Shown: in pieces, positions 44,001 to 54,844 of the stretch
Numbering within the stretch: the stretch's first letter is position 1
How the letters are laid out: each line of letters opens with the position of its first letter
Origin: Alnus glutinosa
Lineage: Eukaryota > Streptophyta > Magnoliopsida > Fagales > Betulaceae
Direction of reading: 5' to 3'
Assembly: GCF_958979055.1 (NCBI RefSeq)
Contig: NC_084887.1
Coordinates: 22,813,044-22,877,043, forward strand
Length of the DNA stretch: 64,000 bases
Position numbers and translations under genes: made by a program
The notes under the pieces: model-generated
What the model saw: only the letters and a program-made list of their open reading frames with translations
Database searches by the model: none
Told to the model about the DNA's origin: nothing

Positions 44001-47000
44001 ATTCTTTAATTCATCGAAAGAAGAAGCATTTTTTTGACAGATCTCAAATCCTTAAATATCAACAACATACTCTAAAAAAAAGGCTTTAGGTATGATGACT
44101 GCCTCCATCATATGTGCCTTATACTACTCGCATAAAGAAGAATTCCACTCAATATTAACTACTCATCTAGTTCACTTCCTTCGAAACACATCAAGTGTAT
44201 ATACTTTTGGATTTACAACCTAATAGCCAGCTACCCAATGAAAACCATGTGCTGACATCTTGAGTTTGATCTTTATTTTTTCTCGTTGGAGACGGTAGCG
44301 GTCAGCGACGAGGCCTGAGATGGTGGCCAAAAACTCGTTGGAGTTGGTGCAGCTGGCGGAGGTGACTAAAGTTGATGGTGGCCAGAGACAGTGACTGGAG
44401 ATGGGCCCTTAACAACAATAGGCCAAAAACTTTGGTCCAAAATAGGAAGCCAACAAAGGGCTGAAATTAGATCAACTATGAGCCTGGATCTTCAAACAAT
44501 ACCATAAAGGCCAAAAGATGGGTCAACAAAGGACCAAAGATAGGTTTGGGTCAACAATAGGACCAAATAATTGGGCCAACTATGGGCCTTAAATGGGTCT
44601 GGGTCATAGACAAGACTACTAGGGCCAAAATATGACCATTTGTAACTTGGTCGTACGTTGATTACCATTATACGTACGTTGATGATCATTTTTCATAAGA
44701 AAACAAAAAAGTAAGATTTATAAAGGTCTTTATCATTATAATATGTGCGATTGTACATTAACTGATAGATTTTTCTAGAGATTTTTAATGAACACAAAAA
44801 AAAAGGACTAAAAATAAATACATAAAATGATCGAACTAAAGTTCAATCTCTTTGCGGCTTTCCCTATTTATATTAATAGTTATTCCTCTTATCCAACAAC
44901 AATATCTGCATTTGCATAAAAAAGGAGCACCAACAAAACCAGCTAAACAAACTAAAACAATTGTAATCACTGCCCAGAGGGGCAGCTTCTGTGAGGTTGG
45001 TGGTGGAGGGAACCCATCTTCGTCCATGCCATCAATTCTCGAGCCGGCGTTCCAGGGTGAAGCAAGAGGAGGCAAGGGAGGCTCTGCCTGCGGAAGTGGT
45101 TGAGGAGGCAATGGATGCTCTGCCTGAGGAAGTAGGGCAGGGGGCAATGGAGGCTTTACCTGCAGAAGTGGGGGAAGAGGCAAGGGAGCTTCCATTGCCG
45201 CCTCCACCACTTCCGCAGGCAGAGCCTCCCTTGCCTCCTGCTTCACCATGGAACACCGGCCCGAGAATCGATGGCGTGGACGAAGATGAGTTCCCTCCAC
45301 CACCAACCTCACAGAAGCTACTCCTATGGGAAGTGATTACAATTGTTTTAGTTTGTTTAGCTGCTGTTGTTGGTGCTCCCTTTTTATGCAAATGCAGATA
45401 TTGATGTTGGATAGGAGGAATAACTACTGATATAAATAGGGAAAGCCACAAAGAGATTGAACTTTAGTTTGATCATTTCATGTATTTATTTTTAATCTTT
45501 TTTTTTTCAGCGTTAATGGTCATCTTTTGGCCATTTGTTGGCCCAATCATTTGGTCCTATTGTTGACCCATGCTTATTTTTGGTCCTTTGTTGACCCATC
45601 TTTTGGCCTTTATGGTATTGTTTGAAGACCCAGACCCATTTAAGGTTCATAGTTGGCCTAATTTCAGCCCTTTGTTGGCTTCCTATTTTGGACCAAAATT
45701 TTCAGCCTATTGTATTTGAACTTAGTTGGGTTTCCATGACCTTTCTATTCTTGTTACTTTTTTTCTTTATAGACAATGGTAAACAACTGTTTCAGATCTG
45801 CAAGGTAAACTAGTAAGAAGACTTTATACACTCATTTAAACTGCAGAAACAATATGCATCAAGTGCTAGCAGACAACGTGGTTTAACTAATACCTACAAA
45901 CAAAAGAAACCACATGGTTTGCAACCTTCCCTGCTTCGAAGTCAACTGACATCTCTGCTAAAAAGCACTTTTTTTTTTTTGGTAAGTCAAACCAAAAACA
46001 CAAAAGAACAAAGATTCCACCTAGTGGCAGAAGCCATGAGTTTCAAACCTCACCATGGAGAAATTCTTTAATTCATCGAAAGAAGAAGCATTTTTTTGAC
46101 AGATCTCAAATCCTTAAATATCAACAACATACTCTAAAAAAAGGCATTAGGTATGATGACTGCCTCCATCATATGTGCCTTATACTACTCGCATAAAGAA
46201 GAATTCCACTCAATATTAACTACTCATCTAGTTCACTTCCTTCCAAACACATCAAGTGTATATACTTTTGGATTTTACAACCTAATAGCCAGCTACTCAA
46301 TGAAAACCATGAGCTGACATCCAGCCAAAACCAAGGTAACCTCTACAAAGCTAAACATTCCATGTCAAACTTCTGTGATTTCTTTACAACAACACTACTT
46401 TCAAAGTGATAAGATGCATCAGTAGGCATAGTTATTTTAATATTACCTTGCTATGTTAAGGACACTCAAGAGAGGCAAGGATAGGTAATTAGAAGGAGGG
46501 AATGTTGGTAGTGTCGAGTCAGAATTGGGCGCTAGCAGTGGTTCAAGCCAATGGCGCCCCCACATCCTGGCAACATCAATAGGAAGCCACCTGGAAGAAT
46601 AGGCAAATTTTAAATTCATTCCTGTCACATAGATGAACTAATACCATGAGTTAAACACCAGAAGACCCAGATACTCTACCCGTTGCAATTCAATGTGATC
46701 CTAGAGGCGCCTCTTGCAAGGAGGATCTGAAGAAGAAAGAACACCATCATTTCAAATTCAATAGAGACCACAAATATGTTCAAAAACCCACAAGGCTCAT
46801 ATAATCTTGCCTGACAGCATTTCAAATTACCCCCGCAAGCAGCATAGTGCAATGGAGTGCTTCCAGCACCTGCAAAGATGTACTTCGGCTTCAGTCTGAA
46901 GCATGATCAAGAAACAACCATGAAAGATATAAAAGCTACCGAACTTGAGCACAGAGCATACCTATCAAATCCATGGATGTTCCATAGTGAAATGTTACAG

Positions 47001-48740
47001 CCGAAACATTTGCATTGAGGTCAAGTAGGAGTTGTACACAATCAAAATACCCATTCAATGCAGCCATGTGTAGAGCAGTGATACCACCATCAGCCGCTTT
47101 ATTTACAAACTTGGACAGCGCACTGCACTGGACAAAAATAAATAAATAGCAAGAATAAAATGTACAGATGGAACGCTATATAAAATCTATAATCAACATG
47201 ACTGGGCAAATATCTTATCGGATGACAGCTTGTTCAATGAGGAAAATAAAAATTCTATTCAAATGTCTGTGTTATAATTCTTCCAGCAAGAATTGATGTA
47301 AGCCATTTTTCATTTATGTTCCCATTCAGTGAGTAATCTACTATTGCTAACAGAGCATTTAAGCTTTTGAATATTTATGAACAGGAATGAATCCATTTTA
47401 TTACCATTTTCATGTTCATCGTGGCAATATCTATGTATTTAATGTATCAGTTCAAGCTCCACACCTTTGGTCATATTTGTTCTTTACATCTGTGCCATCG
47501 CCTCTATCACCACCTGTCTGTGCATGTATAGCTTCATACGGAGCACTTGAAACAAAGTCAGCCACAACGAGTCTTATACACCTGCCATGGCCACTGACAG
47601 CTGCAAAATGGAGAGCTGTTCTCCCACTGAGATAATCTGCTCTTGTAACCTGTAATAAGTGAAAAAGAAAAAGTTAAAAACAATGGGTCACATTCAATTT
47701 ATTCTTGAAAAGTGCCATCACGTATGAGAAAAAGGAAAGAACTTCCAAGGATAAAATCATTTCATCCCAAATTGAAGCTTTGACCAGCCCCATGGGCTTA
47801 GGAATATGCTATGAAACTAACCAAAAAAAAATATATATATATATATATATTTAAAACAGAAAAGATTGTCGAATTTAAAAAATAAATATATAAACTAAAC
47901 TCACATTGCATCTGAAGAGAAGAAGAGTCTGCACCACTTCCCAGTGCCCATATCTACACGCTTGCATCAGCGCCGTCTTCAAATACAAATGCAAATAAAG
48001 AGTTACAGAAATGGCAAGCGTCATATTCACAAAATCAGTGGGATCATCAACCATCTTAGTTTAGATTAATGGGTTGCAAAAATTTCGCTCTTAATTGACT
48101 AAGTAACTTTTCATATCAATGTTCTCTAATGATTCAACAGATCCATTAACCGGTTGCTTATTGAAGAGCATAATTCAAGCATCCCTTTTCTGATACCAGC
48201 GTTTGTTAGCACACAATGTTATCTAATACTAATCCGAAAATAGCCAGACTAAAAATAAAAAAAATTGAAAAAACCCAAACCTTTAAATGCAAAACTAGAT
48301 ATTATCTAACGAAGAAGCAGCAATATAGAACAGAACCCAGATGAGAAAACCACCGAATCTCGTACCTGCCCACAGTAATTCCTCGAATTCACATCAGCTC
48401 CATTCTCAAGCAACAACGTCACAATCTATTCAAACGCGCACACACCCAAAAGAAAACAAATAAAAAACAATAAGAAAAACGATAGACAGAAAAAGAAAAA
48501 AGAAAATTAAAAATTCACGGGCTGCTGCTACAAGAAAGATGGAAAATTAAAAAGGGAAAGGACCTCGTTGTGGCCCTTAGCGGCAGCGAAATGGAGAGGA
48601 GAATTGAGGCCACCGAAGGTAGAGTACTTGGCGAGGCATGGATTGCAATCCAACAGCATCTTGGCCTCGATCAAATCGCCGTCTCGAGCCGCCGATACCA
48701 ACCTCTCACCGGACGCAGAGCACCCAAATGAGTTGCCCAT
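41032..48740 (-). CDS. XBAT33: XB3-family ankyrin-repeat RING E3 ubiquitin ligase (XBAT33-like), 10 exons
   Basis: Exons in transcript order: 48740-48564, 48425-48366, 47976-47905, 47649-47465, 47122-46962, 46869-46811, 46726-46680, 46590-46447, 43397-43306, 41576-41032; phases all agree and give 513 residues. Start [15 protein letters not shown] (Gly2 could be myristoylated). Ankyrin repeats cover about 14-270 ([76 protein letters not shown]). A C3HC4 RING spans about 319-372: [17 protein letters not shown], all zinc ligands present. The tail ends [14 protein letters not shown]. It should transfer ubiquitin to partners bound by the ankyrin repeats. Wording fits XBAT33 better than XBAT32. Intron 6 uses a GC donor; intron 8 (3.05 kb) holds a foldback element. 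Confidence 0.93.
43646..44259. repeat. Direct repeat A in XBAT33-like intron 8
   Basis: About 614 bp, from TGTATTTGAATTTAGTTGGG to GTGCTGACATC. It recurs in the same orientation at 45711-46321 with few differences (shared blocks such as GACAACGTGG, AAACCACATGGTTTGCAACC, CATCATATGTGCCTTATACT). The two copies flank the foldback element. Confidence 0.88.
44417..45710. mobile_element. Foldback (long inverted repeat) element in XBAT33-like intron 8
   Basis: Arms pair about a centre near 45151. The inner arms (44841-45135 against 45165-45462) look over 90% identical by eye; the outer arms (44417-44620 against 45520-45710) are diverged, with GGGTCAACAATAGGACCAAA mirrored by TTTGGTCCTATTGTTGACCC. 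The left arm is about 185 bp longer. The inner arms each carry the same coding-like stretch, so mirror-image frames exist on both strands: EVV.EAM..LPEEV-type repeats, a proline-rich run ([11 protein letters not shown]), [20 protein letters not shown] and a membrane helix ([19 protein letters not shown]) then CKCRYC. The source gene is not recognised. No terminal target duplication was seen; instead 614-bp direct repeats flank it. Confidence 0.78.
45711..46321. repeat. Direct repeat B in XBAT33-like intron 8
   Basis: Second copy of the 43646-44259 segment, same orientation. It lies next to exon 8 (46447) and ends GAGCTGACATC. Confidence 0.88.
46809..46810 (-). other. Non-canonical GC splice donor (XBAT33-like intron 6)
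   Basis: The exon ends TGCTGTCAG and the intron begins GCAAGATT on the minus strand; no GT donor keeps the phase. The flanking bases fit the strong consensus typical of GC-AG introns (CAG/GCAAG). The protein [17 protein letters not shown] across the junction matches the family exactly. Confidence 0.8.
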
Positions 48741-50004
48741 CTCTCTCTCTCTCTCTCTTTCTCTCGCGTGTATCCGTGTGTGTGTGAGTGAGTTTCGTAA
48801 AAGGCAACGAATCTATCAGTGTTAGGTCAACCGTCGCACAACAAATTCAAAGACAAGAAAATAGAAAAAGAAAATAATAGACGTTTTGGATTTGGGTGAG
48901 GAACTGGAGACGATGACGTGGCCTCTCCCCCCTCTGCGTGTGTGTGTCTGTGTCTGTGTCTGTGTCTGTGAACGTGAATGTTCGGGGTTGCTTGTGTTTT
49001 TTGTGCTTTTAAGATCTTTGCTGCAATTGTTGGCGGTGGTGGTGGTGTTGTTTCAGGGACCGACTGTTCCAACTGAAAGATATAAACAAATGCAAAAAAG
49101 GCCAAAAACTTTACCTTTTCCCATTTTTCCTCCTGTTTTTTTATTTTATTATTATTATTTTTTTTTCTTCTGTATTTTGTTTTTGTGCGTTTTGGCTGGG
49201 CCTTAGGGCTCTTCACTTTGTGGGTAGTGGGTACGATTCAGGAACGTGCCATTCATCAGGTTCCACATTTGTGATCATGTGATGACGACTTAAGAAAAGG
49301 AAAATATTATCCATGGGTCATAACCTTTGCGTGATAAACGAGTAAGACTTTGTTTATTTTGGGCGTGTAAATTAGTTTGGAAGAAATTTTATATAATTTG
49401 TATATAAAGTTGGTATTTTTTTTTACACGTAAGAATCATTTTTTTTATTAGTACTATTAAAAAAACACTAATAAAAAAAAAAATGAGAAGCATTTGCTAT
49501 TAAAAAAATATGTGCTTCTCACGTGTCAATCTTATATATGAGTTATATGAAATTTTTTATGAACCGATTAGGAGGAAATTTTTGTTCGGGCATGTTTGGG
49601 TAAGACATTTTTTTATCATTATATTTTATTATTTTTGAAATACATGTTTAGGTTACTTTGCTAAATTTGAATTCTACTTAAGATTTATTCTTTTCTTCTT
49701 CTTTTTTTTTTTCTCAGGTTTTCTAAACCTTTCAAACATAATTTTGAAAAATAAATTTTTAGTAGAATATAATACAAAAAAATCACACCCTCAAACATGC
49801 CCTTATCATTTTTTTTTTCTCATTTTTTTTTTATCGTTTAAAATACAAATATTAACAAACAACCTATAGTATAAAATACTCAAAATTATTTTCATATTTA
49901 GATTACATCACGACACTTTTTAAACCAAAAATAAAACAGATTTTCCAAAACAAATTATTGTTCGACTAGATTTTGAAGGTGAGGTGTATGACTAGTAATT
50001 TTTT
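48741..50004. other. XBAT33-like promoter region and spacer
   Basis: Upstream of the minus-strand gene: CT/GT-rich leader (48742-48790), an ABRE-like ACGTGGC word at 48916-48922 and TGTGTC repeats at 48937-48970. Beyond 49220 it is AT-rich spacer without genes. Confidence 0.45.
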
Positions 50005-50350
50005 CCATAATTCACAAGCTCAATAAGAATACAATACGAAATTAGTGGGTTAAAGTTGAAGGGTTTAACATGTTAAATTAAGTGGGTCAAAATATGGTTA
50101 ATTTATATAATCTTATATTCATGCATCAATACGAGTCGAACCTGACACACGGCATAAGAAACTGATAATTTTTTATACGATCTATGAATCCGACATAAAC
50201 TCAACATAAAATTAACGAGTTAACGTTGATGGACCTAACCTATTTAATTAAATGAATCGAGTTAGAGTTGAGCTATATATTTTTATACTCTCGTTTTAAC
50301 ATGATGTGAGCTCAATACGTGAATATGAAATTCTATCAGAATGAATACCT
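50005..50350. repeat. Dispersed repeat, second copy (inverse of 4595-4935)
   Basis: Two tandem halves carry GGGTTTAACATGTTAAATTAAG and GGACCTAACCTATTTAATTAAA, each followed by TATAATCTTATATTCATGCA-like and TATATTTTTATACTCTCG words, i.e. the reverse complement of the organisation at 4595-4935. Same family, opposite strand. Confidence 0.5.
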
Positions 50351-50359
50351 AGTTTAATA

Positions 50360-51394
50360 AATTTTTAGAAGATGCTAATTTAGGATGTATTACACGTCAC
50401 GATATCTCCCCGAATCCTTACCCCGCGAGGTGATTGATGATAACTGATAAGGACCCTGACTGGCTGACTCCTCCAATGTCCGGAACCCAGGACAAAATAC
50501 CCACTTAACAGGAGCTGTGTCTTTAAAACCCTAAAAGGTTGCCGGGGCGCGTGTGCCCTCTTCGTTTTCTCAAAAAGAGATCAGCTACTCCACGGATCAC
50601 GGTAATCATGTGCCGACCAAAAAGCAAAAGCGTGCGCAGATCGTGCATAAATGGGGATACGTAGCGTCGGATGTATCAACGGCCCAGACGAAGCCAATGG
50701 ATGAAAATCTCGCACGTTCGGGGATATGAAGTGGGTACTCTCACGTTTAAAAGGTGTGAGTTTGCAGACCTAAGAATTGCCTAACCTCATTAATAAATTT
50801 GCCTCGAGCTTTACGCAAGGGATTAGGTGCGCGCAGTCCAGTTTGGCGGGGGGGCTTGAGGGCGTGTGGGCCGGCAATTGGCGCGTTGGGAGGGAAGCAA
50901 GGAATGCAATACGTGGTCGTTTATGAATAATTTATTCACTACACCTTTTTCTTACCGGCCCGTTATATTATAAAATATGTCTCTTATTTTAATGCTAACT
51001 ATAGATTTTTTTTATTTTTTATTTTGCTTTTAACTCCCTCCATCTAATCGTTCTTCTTTGGCTGTTGTTAGGAAAGTTCTCAGTTCACATACAAATGGCA
51101 TAAAAAAGGAAAGAATTTTTTTTTAAAAAAAAAAAAATAAAATAAAGGGGGAAAACGTAAGGCAAAAAATCAAATTTGATCAAAATAAGGTGAAATGAAA
51201 TAACAAAATGATTTTCAAAATCTTTTAATTATGCATACGAAACTCTTATACGTTTTGATAGAGTCGAAATTTGTTGACCGCTTCTTTATACACTTCCTCT
51301 CTTAGACAATTCATCTTATGCCTAAGTCAATAAGACTGTATGAGAAAAAGGGCTCTTTCAAATACGGAGCCCTATGCTCCATGTGTATAGTAGA
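50360..51394. other. Unassigned unique-looking sequence, GC-richer in its first half
   Basis: 50390-50900 is clearly less AT-rich than its surroundings (for example GTTGCCGGGGCGCGTGTGCC) but shows no coding frame of any length or recognised family. It could be an orphan promoter or relic gene end. The rest is AT-rich. Confidence 0.35.
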
Positions 51395-52115
51395 TAAGTG
51401 GAAAAAATCACAAATATTTTTTATATTTTTATTCAATCATATTAATTTATAACAATTAATTTTTATTCACGACATAAAAATATTAATAGAAAATAACATA
51501 AAAATCACCAGTAACAAGATTTTGTCATTGACTGGTAGGATTATAGCTATTTTCATCGGATTCCGGCTACTGTTGCCGGATTCCAGCAATAAAGACCGAA
51601 ATCCAGATAGTTTCGATGAAATCTAAGTTGGCCAAATTCCAGCGAAGGTGGTAGGAATTTGTCCATTTGTGTTGGAATCCAGCAAATAACGGCCAGATCT
51701 TGGCCATTAGGCCAGAAGCCAACCGTTTTGGTCGAAATCCGACCGTTCTGGCTGCCAAAATTTGGGTTGGTCAAATTCCAGCGAAGGTGATTGGAATCCA
51801 GCTGGATTCTGGCGAAGGTGATCAGAATTAGCCGACAGTGACCGGATGTCCTACGGCGACCGAATTTTGGTGGTGGTCGACTGCTTGAGCGTGAAGGTCA
51901 ACTGTCTTGTTTAAAAGAGGGTCGAATGCATATACCGTCTTGGAAAAATGATTTTCGCTTTAAAAATTGTAAACCATTTTCTGAAATTTACTAAGCATTT
52001 TTGTTCAAATGGAAATCATTTACAGGTTGACTATTATTTTCACTCCCTCAAAACACCAGAAAAATGTCAAAATCATTTTTCAAAAAATATTTTACACAGA
52101 AACAAATGGAGCATT
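51395..52115. repeat. Non-autonomous repeat, same family as 39780-40188, copy 2
   Basis: Shares the left module (TATTTTTATTCAATCATATT ... AATTAATTTTTATTCACGAC) and right end (AAAATATTTTACACAGAAAC then AAATGGAGCATTA). The core here is made of repeated (A)ATTCCAGCGAAGGTG-like words at 51634, 51774 and 51804 and GGATTCCGGC variants at 51558-51590. No protein-coding capacity. Confidence 0.5.
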
Positions 52116-52745
52116 AGAATCCAGGCAAAAGCAAAGGAGTACATAGATATCGACAAGCATAGGAGTATAGCGTGCATCTAAGAGGGGAGAAAGAAAGAGA
52201 AAAAAAGGCATGTAGGCATAAATTCATCATTTCTTCCTCATAGAGAATTCCTATTGGCTTAGTCATTTTTATTTTTAGGCTTAAATGACTAATCAATTCA
52301 CTAAAAATCATTCCATTCGATTATGCAAATCAAATGCAAAATGCATTTATGCGGAGTTGTACTATTCACAAATGCATTTTTTTTTTATTTGTTTATCTTT
52401 CTTTCACTCTCTCTCTCACCAAAACTTATTTATGCCATAACAATATTTTAATATATCTCCGAATTTGAAAATTGTATTTTAGAGTATGTCTATATGACAA
52501 AATTTATATTTGTCATTTTAAGGCCACACTCATACGAATCACCTCAGATGAAAACAAAAGTTTTGCCAGCTTTATAGCAAATAATTATAAAAAAAAAAAA
52601 AAAAAAATACCATGTTAAAAAAAAAAAGACTTATTATTGAAAAAATATCTAAGAATTAAAATAAAGAAAGATAAAAAAAGAACATTTAAATAATATAGTG
52701 AAATAATAAATAATCGGATATATATTACCTTTTGACACCTATTAG
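52116..52745. other. AT-rich spacer
   Basis: No gene or structured repeat recognised. Confidence 0.5.
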
Positions 52746-52748
52746 TTA

Positions 52749-53077
52749 AAGCATTCACAACAGCTTCTCTAAAGAGAATCTGTTTCCTAAGTTTTATGAA
52801 AATTTTTAAGAAAGTTACAAAAATTTCTCAACAGTAGCGTCTCTTGGGAAGCATTATTCACTTCCATTCAATTGTTTATTCTAAAAATATATTATCTCTA
52901 TCTTACTTTATTTTCTTTTTCCTACTTTTAATTAAAGTAAAAATAAAAAAATAATATTTTAATGATATAAAAAAAAAAAAAAAGAATTTACTGTAAGATT
53001 TTTTTTGAAAGAGAAGTAAAAAGTAACTTTATATTTTATATTTAGAGAAAATGATTAAATAGCTTGTGAAAATGCTC
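52749..53077. mobile_element. Harbinger-derived MITE, 329 bp
   Basis: Ends AAGCATTCACAACAGCTTCT and, inverted, GAGCATTTTCACAAGCTATT, flanked by TTA at 52746-52748 and 53078-53080. Its right half (AATATTTTAATGATATAAAA ... TATTTTATATTTAG) aligns with the right flank of the Harbinger at 28690-28790 and, inverted, with the left side of the Pack element at 6775. No coding capacity. Confidence 0.75.
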
Positions 53078-53080
53078 TTA

Positions 53081-54844
53081 AAGATTTCTCTTAATGGTTC
53101 TCTCAAATCATTTTTTTTCTCTCTCTCTCTCTCTCAAATCATGGCTTTCCTTGTCAAATCCCAACTGCCACTTGTACAATTAGTCAGCAAATTGATGCAG
53201 CTATTGCTTCAAGGTTTAGAATATATTAGTTCTAGAGGAATCTTGTATCTAATATTGCATTTCGTAACATGTTGGGAACTAATTTTTTTTTCTTTAACCC
53301 ATTTCTAATAAATCTATATCTAATGGGGCTCTAGCTATTGTATATTATAATAAGAATGTCAATCAGCAATCAACACAATTGAAAGCTTGACAATTGTCTT
53401 ACCAATTATTTATTAAAAAAAAAAAAAAAAGAAGAAGAAGACAAAAAAAAAAAGTCTAAACAATTAAGAAATCTCATCTCATCGGACTCTTTATTGATTT
53501 TTCACAAGCTTGGAGGCTGGAGCACATCTGCTTTATAAAGGCAATACAAGATGATTGATAAGCTATAAAGCAAAACTAAAAGATAAAATATGAAAATGAT
53601 AATGCCAACCCATATCTCCTTATTTATCACATTACATGATAAATGGGTGACATGGATGCAAAAAAGTAATTTTGCATTTTGGCATGTAATGGAAAATTAC
53701 CAAGTAATGCTACATCCTCGTATCACTTTTTATTTATTTATTTTTTTCCTAATTGAATTAGGGTAAAAGATCACAAGGGTTGATTCGAAAGGAAGAGAGA
53801 GTAGATGACCTAAAAAAATGAGTGGGTTCTCCAACAATAGACTCAAAAACAAAAATTACAGTGCATGTAAAACAAACAAACAGTAGAAGATGGGTAAAAA
53901 CAAATGACAGTCATTTCAGTAGTAACCACATAAAGCGGTGAAAACATCAAAATAAAAAACACAGACAGGAGCACAATCGTCTCGAAACTCTTCAACCCTA
54001 CCCAAATTCCAAGGGATGCACATCCACATCACCTATTACAAATGGATTACGGGATTTTTTTACTGAGAGGTGGCATTACTCAAGGATTCACTGTTATTTA
54101 TAAAAATCTGGTTGTTTTTTGTTTTGTGTGTTTCAATCGTGATTAATGATTGCTCAAACCCAATAACAGTAATTCGAACACGGGAGAGAAGCTGAATCCT
54201 TATTGAATAACAGGAGGCAAAGACAAAGTCCAAAATAAAATTATTATAAAATAAATTATGATCAGAGTAATTATGATCAGAGTAATGAAAAAAGGAAAAG
54301 AGAAAAGTTGCCATTATTAGATATTGTAATTAATAAGGCATTTACAAGAGATGATGATGATGATGAGATCTGTCAATTTGCAAACAACCAATTTAACAAG
54401 TTGTTATATATATGTTAATGAAAAAGTGTCATAGTTGCCCAAACTTGATCGCCAACAATATTCGAATCTAGTCTTTGAAAGATCTCAATATTTGTAATTA
54501 TCATTTGGTTGGAATTAAAGGTGCCATCGTTGAATTAATTGGTTCGATCATGGAATGCTGCTGCTTCAGAATTTAATCATAATTTACAAATTTAAACATA
54601 ATTTAGTCTAACAAAAAGACAGGTGTATATAAATAATAGAGCTTACGTGCCTTTGTGTACTACAGATAAATGATGAATCTAGATTCAAATGAATGCATTT
54701 CTATCAGAGTATTGTATATTTTTCACAGGAGATTTATTAAGACTATGGTAGGTTATTTGATAGAACAAATTATCTACTGTCTCTGAAATCTCCAATATTT
54801 TATAAAAGCATTCTTATTATAAATCAGTTGATATCTCTTGACTT
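53081..54844. other. Gene-free AT-rich spacer
   Basis: A short frame beginning MAFLVKSQLPLVQLVSKL (ATG 53141) matches no family I know and is probably chance. A (GAT)n run lies at 54352-54367. Nothing else supported. Confidence 0.45.

Noticed and set aside
44836-45404. Two genes in opposite orientation with proline-rich and membrane segments
   Set aside because: They are the same sequence on the two arms of a foldback element inside an intron, so they are not two independent genes; kept as part of the element.
48827-49216. 129-residue minus-strand frame upstream of the XBAT33-like gene
   Set aside because: Low-complexity Lys/His-Arg repeats from GT-rich and T-rich promoter DNA.
53066-53308. 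Possible small gene (MAFLVKSQ...)
   Set aside because: No family, no splice partner, AT-rich surroundings.
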